A stretch of 64,000 nucleotides of DNA from Leptodontidium sp. MPI-SDFR-AT-0119 (lineage: Eukaryota > Ascomycota > Leotiomycetes > Helotiales > Leptodontidiaceae): assembly GCA_020726505.1 (NCBI GenBank), contig JAHLEZ010000002.1:2790001-2854000 (forward strand), in the 5' to 3' direction. Below, one piece after another: positions 55,294 to 64,000 of the stretch (within the stretch, counting starts at the first letter, position 1; each line of letters begins with the position of its first letter). The notes under the pieces are model-generated. The model was not told the origin of the DNA. It ran no database searches and was given only the letters and a program-made list of their open reading frames with translations. Position numbers and translations under genes: made by a program.

Positions 55294-55959
55294 AATTGAG
55301 GGTGGTTGTTGTGTTGTGTAGTGGTTTCTGCAGAATTGTTGTGGGATGAATTCGAAGGTTGAGAATACTCCGCGGCAAACTACCTAGCTCTATTTCCTCA
55401 CCCTGCAGCTTAGCGAATAAACAGATCGGGATTGATTGAATTAATATCGCTATCCGCGACTGTCAGTTTTGTAGACCGCCTTTCTCCCCTTGGTCACTTG
55501 TATGGACGTATTTCATTCATTGGTTACTGCCTCCACCAACATTTCGTTAGTTGAAGCTCGGTTATGGACATGCATAAACAATTGCAGCCCTTTGTTACAC
55601 AGAATTGCAGATGAGGTTCGTTATTGGATTCGCGGCCCCCAACGTGTTGCTTTCTTTCCTGTGGCCAAGAAGTGATTTTGACATGTCATGTCAGTGAATG
55701 AGATGCCAACTCGAAATGACGTCGCTTGGTCATCACTTCGAGATCAGATTGGTAGCCGAGAGTCGGCGATAAGTAAATATAACCCTCATTGGGTCGTTGA
55801 TTCACAGCTGCCAACTCCCAAATTGGTTCGTCCTTGATCTGGTGGACTTATGAATCAACCCCCAGCATGTCCCAGCAGACTTCCTACATCTATTAACCAA
55901 CAATACAATACACACAAATAAGAACAACACAGGACAAATACTCCATCTGAAGAACGACA
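55294..55959. promoter_or_regulatory. shared divergent promoter of the two flavoenzyme genes
   Basis: 666 bp separate the two start codons, which face away from each other. A TGACGTC (CRE/bZIP-type) site occurs near 55718 and an AAATATAA TATA-like element near 55774 on the halogenase side. Co-regulation is inferred from layout only. Confidence 0.5.
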
Positions 55960-58064
55960 ATGTCTTCCTACGTCCAGCAGCTGTTGTTGTCCTTGACACA
56001 AGGCTTTCATTTGTTGAACGTGGAGGAAACTAACAAGAAAGAACAAGCAAAGATTCAAGAAGCAGTAAACAACGAAGGCACCATTCCTCAAAGCACTGAC
56101 ACTGAAGAATTAGTTAACGCGACTCTCCTCAACTCTTTGAACGCGTTCCAAGGACTGCCAGAACGCTCTGATGTCGTAGTCGTCGGAGGTGGCATCCACT
56201 CTCTGATCTTCGCCATCCACACCCGTACCCTCGAGTTGAAGAAAGACAAAGCAGGTTCGCAACCTTACCAGCATCCTCAAGGTAGACTGCTAACCAATGC
56301 TACAGCTTCCACCAGCATCACCGTCCTCGAGAAGTCATCCTCACCAGGCTACAAAATCGGAGAGTCCACTCTAACCGTCTTCGGCGTCTGGTTGAAGATC
56401 ATCGGTATCGATTCGCCCATGCTCTGGCGCCTCTTCGGACCTAAAGACGGTCTCGCATTCTACTACTTCAATGACTCCGGTGATCCCGAAGACTACAGCA
56501 CCTTCGTCGCAAATGGTCCTGCTGGAGATTTCGTAGCTACACTGCAGATTGAGAGGAAGATCAGCGAGTTGATGCTGACTTTGTTTGCGCAACGACTTGG
56601 TATTACGGTTCTCCATGGGAAAGAAGTTGTTGTTGACGAAGATACTGTGAGAGGAACAGAGGAAGAGACGACTGTGAAAGTGTTGAGTAAGGAGAATAAG
56701 AAGGAGGAGTCAATCGAAGCTCGTCTCCTAGTTGATGCCAGTGGTCGTTTCCATCGATTCGTCTCGAAATCTAAGAGTCGCGTTGAGCGTCCTGAGTTCA
56801 ATACTCATGCGTTCTGGGCTTATTGGGAGTGTAATGTTAACGAGAAAGATATCCCACTTCGAGACTACGAGAGTGTTAACACAAACCACATCTGCATTCC
56901 TGAAGGGTAGGCCTCTCCCACTCCTTTGTTATAAAATGCTGAACTGACTGAGATATCAGCTGGGCCTGGGTAATCCGTCTACCAACCTGGGAAGGAAGTC
57001 CACTGCCAAACCTAATCAACATGATAAACCACCTCCTCGACCTCAACGCCGCCAACACGCCCGCCGACGCCTACCCCTCCACCGGCGAGCCGGTCGAGAA
57101 GTTCGATCTCAAATTCCGCTGGGTCGTCAGCATTGGGTTCGCACTCCGCTCAGACGTCGTTTACCCCTCCGACCTAACTCCCTACGGATCCTGCGAAGCC
57201 GAGCAGAAATTCAACTGGGTCGTCTCCAAATACGCTAAAGTTACTGAATTCATGAGCAAGTTCACACTGATCGACAACCTCTACGGCCCAGGCACAACTT
57301 GGTACACGCGAAAGAACCTCGCTTTCCGCTCCCCTCACGTTACGGGTGAGAACTGGATGGCTGTAGGTGATGCGACGGGCTTCACCAATCCGCTTTACTC
57401 GCCTGGCATCAACGCGAATATGGCGACGAGCATTTACCTCGCTGAGAATGTCGGGGAATACCTCTCTCGCGATGCTGCTGGGAAGAGGGAGGTGCGTGAG
57501 AAGTATGAGGCTTTCTGTGAGAAGCGCATCCCGAATCTGCAGCGAATGAACGAGTTCAATTACAGACTCTTTCGTAACCCAGCTCTGGGTCCCTTGGGTC
57601 CTCTATGGCAATATTTGATTGGAACTGGCAACTCGAGATTCCAGGGTGCGAAGACGTACACGCTTGATAACTGCGCCGAGTTACTCACGGCTTGGGATTG
57701 GGGAGCGAACGAAGAGACATACATCGCATGTGCTACGACGACATGCAAACTCCTCGAAGGTCTAGCACATGGACTTGTCTCGGCGGAACTCATCAAAAAG
57801 GTACAAGCTCTGATAAAGAAATCTCTCGATGATGTTGTTGCGACGGGCAGATTCAAGGGTCGCTGGAGTGGCTTGTTCAGGTACTATGATGATGACTTGA
57901 ACTTCCTGGGTTATGAGGAGAAGAGAGAGCGTGATGTTCTGGCTAGGAGATGTGAGCGTTGTGGGGAGTGGAGAATGTTGAGACCGGATTGCTGTAAGTG
58001 TCCGTTCTGTGCCTATGAGCATAGTGTGGAGGCGAGCACGAAGATTCTGTTTGAGATGAAGTAG
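55960..58064 (+). CDS. FAD-dependent halogenase-like oxidoreductase with C-terminal Cys-rich zinc ribbon
   Basis: Two exons (55960-56906, 56960-58064; 2052 nt, 683 aa). FAD motif VVVVGGGIHSLIFAIHTR begins near residue 71; the last Gly of GxGxxG is Ser. It is followed by YKIGESTLTVFGVWLK, the GEST signature of flavin halogenases, RLLVDASGRF, GWAWVIRLPTW (where halogenases usually have W-x-W-x-I-P) and WMAVGDATGFTNPLYSPGIN. It therefore belongs to the flavin-dependent halogenase/geranylgeranyl-reductase superfamily. Halogenation itself is unproven because the W-x-W-x-I-P Pro is Arg. The last ~60 residues hold C-E-R-C, D-C-C-K-C and F-C-A-Y-E-H, resembling a zinc ribbon, an unusual addition. It is divergently paired with the Baeyer-Villiger-type gene. 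Confidence 0.85.
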
Positions 58065-58639
58065 GAGGCTGCTGCTGTTTTGAGACAGTGATTGGGGAGA
58101 GTGGTTCACTTTGCGGTTGTTGTTAATGTTAGTGGATTTCCTTTCGCCTGTCGCTTCTCGTGAGGGGATTGTTTACTTTGCGTTGCGTTGCTTGCTAGTT
58201 AGTGTGGCTAGTTATCATGAAAGTGAAGAGCTGAGCATAGCTTTTTCAATTTCGGCTCCATTCTTTTCTTGATTCTATCTTGTCTCATTATTGATGCCGT
58301 ATCCACTTTGGAGGGTTTCTTTCAATGCAACGGGAAGTAAACAAACGTCACGGGGTATAGTAGTCTTGGCAAATGGCGGGGTGGTACTGCATAATGCAGT
58401 AATCCAATGTTCTCGACCCACAATCCCTAACTTGAAGAGTTGAGAGACAGATGTCTTCACTCTCTTCACACTTGTTGTCCAGGGCCGGTTAAATTAACAG
58501 GTTTTATCTCTATCTCATAGTGGTATCAGCCAACATCAAACTACTGACAAATGACCTGCTACAAGAAAGCTGTCCCAACACATCATCGCTAGCCCTCCCT
58601 ACGCCCGATCCACTACTGAAGATATGATATACACCCATA
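58065..58639. other. intergenic region
   Basis: 3' flanks of two convergent genes. No gene or repeat recognised. Confidence 0.55.
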
Positions 58640-59085
58640 TCACAAAATCTCCATAGTCCCAGCACAATTCCTGTTCACAGCAGTATTCGTCCCCGTCGTC
58701 TGCACCGCCCCAGTCGACGTCCGACTCGCAGCTTCACTCACACTCCTCGTAGGTTGTTCAGCAGTAATATTCGCCGACATCACCGCCTGGCTCGCAACAC
58801 TCAACGCACTACTCCTCTGCTCCTCCCTCGCTGTCGCAGCAACTCTCTGCTCGCTTTCCACGACTGAACTCGAGTCTCTTGTAGCGGAGAACAAGGCTGG
58901 TGACGCTTTGGGCAAATGAGATGAGAGAGGGGGCGAGGGTGATGTAGGGTGATGTAAGGTGATGCAGCGGTGGCTGTGAGAGATTCGGCGCTGTTTGCGA
59001 TGGATTGCCAGGTTTGCGCTGAGGTGCGGGTTATGAGGAGGAGGGGGAGGGGGAGGGAGAGGGTTGAGAGGGTGGCGAGTTGCAT
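58640..59085 (-). pseudogene. possible small secreted Ser/Thr/Ala-rich protein, frame broken at a 10-bp repeat
   Basis: The ATG at 59085 gives a strong signal peptide (MQLATLSTLSLPLPLLLI...TSA) followed by QTWQSIANSAESL. The frame then leaves a plausible composition and stops at 58801. In another frame the sequence continues as a Ser/Thr/Ala/Glu-rich tail (SATRDSSSVVESEQRV, AVQTTGTNTAV) ending CAGTMEIL at 58640. Three 10-bp GGGTGATGTA-type units lie at the switch (58938-58967), and losing two of them (20 bp) would join both parts in frame. It could instead be a spliced gene with an intron I cannot place. Function unknown. Confidence 0.4.
58938..58967. repeat. three 10-bp tandem units (GGGTGATGTA)
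   Basis: Units at 58938, 58948 and 58958; the third has two substitutions. They lie at the frame break of the secreted-protein candidate. Confidence 0.85.
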
Positions 59086-59096
59086 TTTTGAGGTTT

Positions 59097-59115
59097 GGGG
59101 GGGGGGGGGGGGGGG
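59097..59115. repeat. poly(G) tract of 19
   Basis: Nineteen consecutive G on plus (C on minus), ending 11 bp upstream of the start codon of the secreted-protein candidate. Such tracts are length-unstable and error-prone in sequencing. Confidence 0.9.
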
Positions 59116-60507
59116 ATTTGAAGGTGCTGAAGTGAGTATGAGGTGCACTTATGGACTCTCTTCTTGATTTGGAGAAGACATTGACCACTGGGGGCTTGTG
59201 TTGAGATGTCTTCTTGGATGAAAGCCCAACGATGATTCTTCTGCACGTGGAGTGATGTGCAAAGGTGTTTGTATCCTTATGGAAAGGCGTCGTCATTGCT
59301 CATATATCTTGCAGATCATGGAAAGAGGTGGGTGGATACTGCACAGCTTAAGCAGGGACCTCGAATTGGCGATGAGATGGCACCAGAGGACGGAATGTTT
59401 GTGGATATATGCATCTAGAAATCCAAAAGACCGGGCTGACTGAAGATCTCTCTTCGCCCGATTTTCTCGCGGTTTGGGCTTGCAAGCCCCAATGGGATCA
59501 ACAGACAAATCAGTCAAAAGTACGATGATCGACTCTAACAAGTGTAAAAGTGAAAAGAGAGTTTGTACAAGATATCGATTCACAAGCGGTCAGAAACAGA
59601 AGTATCAATTTTTGAGACCGACGAGGCCGTAATTTAGCTCTGGAAAACAATCAGCACACAGATTACGGAAGTCCGAATTGAGATATCTCGCCCGAGCCGC
59701 ACATCGCCAAGCATTAGCGTGAAGCCGTCCTCTTGCTAAAGTTGTCAAGGCGGGACAACGGGGATTTATCAGAAAGCCCCGAATGGTTCATTACGCAAAA
59801 CAGACATCCTCTGAAAACCTCACAAAGTTAGTAGGCACAGTCAAGATACATATTGGCCCAGGTAGGTTCTGAGCTGCTTAGAGATGCGGGAGGATGGGAG
59901 GGAACCTGGTCCCTCGATCGAGCGAGCGATTATGCCAACTAAGTTCATAGGGTGGCTCAACATGGATGTTGTTGAGTACGCTGAAGCTCGCGAAGAATAT
60001 ACTTCTCTTGGCATGGTGGTGCCGGTGTGCACTTTGACTGCCGAGTTGCTATTTTCACGTCAAAGTAATCTTACAACAGCCAGATTGCATCATACATTTA
60101 CGAAGCGAACCCACTATTTTGTTGGGAACTATCTATCTGCAGAGAATTTGGAGCGTCGATGCCGGGCTCTGGCAGCATCAACCCCTTCGTTGGTCTCTGC
60201 ATCAGCACATCACCCCAAGTGAGACTCTACGGGAAGTCCTCAAAACTTTGCTACATCAGCTAGTTCTCCACCGAATGAGTCTCTTGTTTCTCTTCCAATC
60301 CTTGTCTAGAGATGAGATAGCTCAAAACTAGTCCTCTATCAATGGGTAGAGTCTCCAATGCAGACCTGGTATCAATACAAAGGGAAATGCCATCTACGTC
60401 AGGCCAATTTAAGTAATTCTGATATAAGCTCATCTAATCTTTCAATTTTATGGACTTATCCCCGAGACTTCCACCCTCATACTCCAGTTACATGCAGTTA
60501 CTTCAAG
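59116..60507. other. intergenic region
   Basis: Promoter side of both the secreted-protein candidate and the ferritin-like gene. A plus frame at 59884-60222 (112 codons) has no recognisable domain. A 14-bp palindrome GGGCTTGCAAGCCC lies near 59475. Confidence 0.5.
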
Positions 60508-61548
60508 ATGATTTCCTCGAATACAATTATCACGGCTCTAGCGGCTTCATCCGTCGTTGCAGGAGCCGCTGTTCCACAAAGGCCAATCCCAGGTCTGAGC
60601 AACTACTACAGCGATTACCGTGGTAGTGGTCGTCCATACCCAGGCAATGAGACAGCTCCAATTCCCGCCACAACCAACGGAGCAGCAGGACCTGACGACC
60701 TACTCTACCAGAACTTGCTCTCCGCAGAATGGGCCATATACTCGTTCTACCAGCAAGGTGTCGAGGACTTCAACGCATCATCGTTCACTTCTCTCGGTCT
60801 ACCCAACACCACATACGATCGTATTCAAGAGATCCGAAACAACGAAGCTGGCCATCTAGCTATTTTCCAGAGTCAGATCTCGAGCAATTCGCTCAAGCCA
60901 GGACCATGCAAGTACTCATTCGGCATCACCGGTCCTGAGTCATTTCTCATCACTCTCACACTTCTCGAGATTGCATCAATGGGTTTCCTCACTGGCCTAG
61001 CTCAACAAGCCACTTTGAACGCAACAAAAGGAGCTCTCACAGCTGTTGCCGAGACGGAAACTCGTCACGAGACTTGGGCATTGATGGACATCTGGAAGTC
61101 CAACCCATTCGCTGGACCAACCGACACCTCATTCCCTTACGCGAACGAAATCCTCAACAACACCAACCAATTCATCATCCCAGGATCCTGCCCACGAGAG
61201 AACCCAGAGTATTCATACCCGAGCCAGAATCTCGCACAGTTCACCTACAACCCCAAAACCAACTCTTCTCTCACCTCAGGTACGGAGATTGAGTTCGTGT
61301 TCACAACACCACCGCCGGCTTGGAATGATACGCAGGATTATTATGCGGTCTTCTACCATGGACTGCTCAATGTCTCGATGCCATTCGATACAAAGACCAA
61401 CACGACTATGATCCCGGATTTCGAGCTGAATAAGGGTCTCATTATTGGTATCATTGCTGATACACCTGGTGCGCCGACATTGGATACTGTTCTTGCGGGG
61501 CCGGTTCTGCTTGTTGAACAACCTACTGGAGCTATTAAGCTCGCGTAA
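60508..61548 (+). CDS. secreted ferritin-like domain protein (Rds1-like)
   Basis: Intronless, 346 aa. The ATG at 60508 is chosen over an in-frame one 50 codons upstream because it starts a signal peptide (MISSNTIITALAASSVVAGAA). The ferritin-like four-helix core has the first helix LLYQNLLSAEWAIYSFY, then IQEIRNNEAGHLAIFQSQI (E-x2-H), a long hydrophobic helix (FLITLTLLEIASMGFLTGLAQ) and VAETETRHETWALMDIW (E-x2-H again). These Glu/His pairs are the di-metal ligands of the family. A beta-rich C-terminal ~130 residues follows. The family includes stress-induced Rds1-type proteins of fungi. An extracellular or wall location is likely; enzymatic activity is not established. Confidence 0.85.
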   Translation: MISSNTIITALAASSVVAGAAVPQRPIPGLSNYYSDYRGSGRPYPGNETAPIPATTNGAAGPDDLLYQNLLSAEWAIYSFYQQGVEDFNASSFTSLGLPNTTYDRIQEIRNNEAGHLAIFQSQISSNSLKPGPCKYSFGITGPESFLITLTLLEIASMGFLTGLAQQATLNATKGALTAVAETETRHETWALMDIWKSNPFAGPTDTSFPYANEILNNTNQFIIPGSCPRENPEYSYPSQNLAQFTYNPKTNSSLTSGTEIEFVFTTPPPAWNDTQDYYAVFYHGLLNVSMPFDTKTNTTMIPDFELNKGLIIGIIADTPGAPTLDTVLAGPVLLVEQPTGAIKLA

Positions 61549-62383
61549 TGGTTTGGAGAGTAGACATGGATGTTTAATGGGTGGAATGATATGCATTACT
61601 TTGCAGTACAGCATCTGGATTATTATTTTGTTTTATATAGACGTAGAGATTAGTGTACAATTCTTGCAGTCGCAACATTCTCATCTTCACATCCAATTCA
61701 CTTCGCTTCGCTGTGCTGAGAGTTACACCAATTTCGGCAAATTTGCTAAAAGGATATTTCATACACCCGATGATATCAGATCAATTCATGATCTACAGTA
61801 TGCATAAGCACCATCGGGACTATCTCCAGCACTCACAGATCACCACCCAGATCGACAGGCCCGCTCCCGGCTCGGCGACACTAAATCACACACGGAGGCT
61901 GAGAGAGGCTCCAAAGCTACAAAATATCCCGCAAAGTTGCATCGCCTCGCATATTCTTGTTGAGAAAAAGGCGCGCTCACCGTTGGGGTGTCAAATCTGA
62001 GATCTGCAGACCAGATTGAGACTCCGTTCTTGCAAGACTGCTGTCAGTTCGTCAAACGCGGTCTTTGTGCTCTTGCTTGATGAGGAATGATTGACTCCTG
62101 CAGGTGTTTGATGTATCTTAGATTCCTATGCTTATTTTTCTCTTGGGATGCCTCTATTGGTTGTTTGATGGGGAGGTGATGTACAGTTACGTGGAGAAGA
62201 TGTAGCTCCCCAGATCCCAAATCCCGTCATAGCTCCTGGACTTCTGAAACCTTCCCATCTTTTCATTTCCCCCAGAACCCACAACACTCCATAGTCCCAG
62301 CGTCTTTGCCTCATGTAAAAGCGGCTTTGATATCACTCCACAAAATCTCGAGTTTGAATTCTAGAGTCTCTTGAGTTTCAAAA
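61549..62383. other. intergenic region
   Basis: No gene recognised; short open frames on both strands overlap without conserved content. Confidence 0.5.
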
Positions 62384-63183
62384 ATGTCTAATCTCAAATA
62401 TATGCGCAATCAGGTCAGTTTCTATAGATTATCATTCCGTATGATCATTATCTTCTGAATGAATCAATAAATCTCTTTCTGTATATTATGTGAGATGAGG
62501 CATTGCTGATCAGACGTCAGCCCGTGACCGGCCCGACTGCACACTTCAAAGCCACCCATGGTGCGCCAAACTCCTCTCTGACAAACCTATCGTTCAAGTC
62601 ACAGTCCCAGATCGAACCCCCATCGCATCTACAGAATCAGCCCTCGTACGAGAGACCTTGAACACGCCCGAGACAGTGAAGGCATATATAACGCTTCTTC
62701 CGGCATATCAAGCCCACGACACCGGCCTCAGAAACAGGCGAGGATAGAAGAATCCATTTTTAGAGCTGTACACGCTGGTGGATCTGAATAGTGGCGTGAA
62801 CGGGTATGCCAAGACCGCTCATGGAGGGCACTTTGGAGTTGTCCTTGATGAAGTTATGGGCACTGCGGCGAATATGCAGGCCGGTGAGTTGAATATTCTT
62901 CAATCTTTGTACAGAATTTCGAAGTTTTGAAAACTATGGAATGCCCACTAACTTCCAAGCAGCCCAGGGAGCATACACAACGTCCCTGAAAATCGATTTC
63001 AAGAAATCATTGTTCACACCAAGCGTGGTCCTCATCCGTGGGAAGGTTGTGAAGAAAGAAGGGAAGCGATTGTTAGTAAAGGGTAGCTTCGAGGACAAAG
63101 ATGGACATGTCCTTGCAGTGGCTGACGGGCTTTGGGTCATGGTCAACAGGGATATTGGAAGATGGACCGATTCGAAATTATGA
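62384..63183 (+). pseudogene. hotdog thioesterase-superfamily gene with a premature stop
   Basis: Exons 62384-62413, 62514-62883 and 62963-63183 join in frame (621 nt, 207 codons). The C-terminal half shows the 4HBT hotdog fold of fungal thioesterase-like proteins: ELYTLVDLNSGVNGYAKTAH, GGHFGVVLDEVMGTAANMQ (HGG-x5-hhDE helix), TTSLKIDFKKSLFTPSVVL and VVKKEGKRLLVKGSFEDKDG. A single TAG at 62745-62747 interrupts exon 2 just before KNPFLELY, where relatives are continuous. Everything else, including all three splice junctions, looks intact. It may be a recent loss, a base error, or a stop avoided by a splice form I do not see. Acyl-CoA thioesterase activity is the family expectation. Confidence 0.7.
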
Positions 63184-64000
63184 TGCGATGTGTTATCCAT
63201 GGCAAAGCTGAAAATCCCCAGGTTCTTGGTTGCGCGTTCAAGCTTTCAAGTCGGCTTTTAGCTAAACTTTATGATCTCTACTGAGTTTCAATTCTTGCGC
63301 CACGGAGATTGCTCCTTGATAATGAAAAACCGGTAGTCTGCAGCCATTCGTAGATCGCGACTCAGGAACCTCTCTTGGAATCAGAAAGCTCTCCAAAGAT
63401 GAGTTTCCCAACTGTTATTACACTTTTGTGCCTGACACGACTCAGCTGTTTACGGAACTCGGATGGTGATCAGACCTCCCCGTGACACACTGGTTTGGGA
63501 AGCAACCAAAACAAACTTTCGCCTAGCCAGCCCCCAGTTTCAGATCTAGCGAATCATTCGGCGGAGAGCACTCCGAGGGGGCACAATACAATACATTGAG
63601 AGTTTGTGTGGCTTGCATCAAGGAGGTCCACGGAGTACGTACTCTTGATTCAAGTCAACTGAAGCTAGAGGCAATCCGGCATTCTTCTAGAAGATGATGT
63701 TTTGGACTTTCTCTATGTCTGCCACCCGTCCTCGCTTTGAACCTTTTTACACTACGCGCTTTGTTAATTCTGTCCCACCCATCGATGAGAAACTCTCTGA
63801 CTGGTTTGGAATGACCATGGGGTTCTAACCTTTTTTTTATTTATATTTAACTGGGTATCTGGCTACCGATCACTTCGAACGATCTCATAACAAAGTACAG
63901 GACAGCAATGATTACGAGAACTGGCCGAGGCGGGTGCGAGTCGGTACGCTAGCTGTGTTTTCACGATTCATGCGGGTTGCCTTGCACCCCACGACCCTGC
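63184..64000. other. terminal intergenic sequence
   Basis: No coding region, RNA gene or repeat is supported up to the window end. Confidence 0.5.

Noticed and set aside
41470..58064. Secondary-metabolite gene cluster
   Set aside because: Tailoring-type enzymes are present, but V-ATPase, phosphate transporter and broken genes are interspersed, and no PKS, NRPS, terpene cyclase or cluster regulator was seen.
59884..60222. 112-codon frame upstream of the ferritin-like gene
   Set aside because: No recognisable motifs, and it overlaps the likely promoter region.

Overview
This is a window from a filamentous ascomycete nuclear genome. The genes have short GT-AG introns (about 50-150 nt) with CTAAC-type branch sites and fungal protein families: a rhodopsin-domain membrane protein, an SPX phosphate transporter, V-ATPase subunit B, a HET/NB-ARC/TPR NLR, Fot1-type and Tad-like transposons. 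C-to-T type stop codons typical of repeat-induced point mutation (RIP) are concentrated in the repeats. A leotiomycete is my guess; nothing here proves it.

Left arm (1-7.8 kb): a truncated secreted Kelch protein, a six-exon rhodopsin-like membrane protein, two tandem orphan genes that are clearly paralogous to each other, and a 75-aa Cys/His-rich protein.

Transposon island (7.8-31.8 kb): the outer frame is a pair of imperfect ~50-bp terminal inverted repeats (7807-7857 and, split, 16749-16776 plus 31794-31816) flanked by TA. They bound about 9 kb holding a RIP-damaged HET-NB-ARC-TPR NLR, a damaged Fot1/pogo transposase and a LINE fragment. A Ty3/Gypsy chromodomain element (16777-31788, minus, TSD GTGCG) landed inside the right inverted repeat. 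A Ty1/Copia element (20693-28239, plus, TSD TATAT) landed inside the Gypsy element. The Copia element carries, antisense between RNase H and the 3' LTR, an apparently intact four-exon gene for a 211-aa Cys-rich, nuclear-looking protein. That gene and the NLR-bearing Fot1-type unit are the two most interesting points.

Right arm (31.8-64 kb): a second Cys/His mini-protein (a probable relative of the one left of the island), a secreted aldose 1-epimerase, V-ATPase subunit B (VMA2), an orphan gene with a degraded tandem copy, an O-methyltransferase, a seven-exon sterol-glucosyltransferase-like protein, a broken DUF2985 gene, an SPX-DASS phosphate transporter, a divergent pair of flavoenzymes (Baeyer-Villiger-type monooxygenase and halogenase-like protein), a possible small secreted protein broken at a 10-bp repeat, a secreted ferritin-like protein and a hotdog thioesterase with one premature stop. 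The flavoenzyme pair shares a 666-bp promoter and may be co-regulated. I see no PKS, NRPS or terpene synthase, so I do not call a biosynthetic cluster. Exon structures were built by hand from splice signals and family conservation; every exon sum given is a multiple of three.
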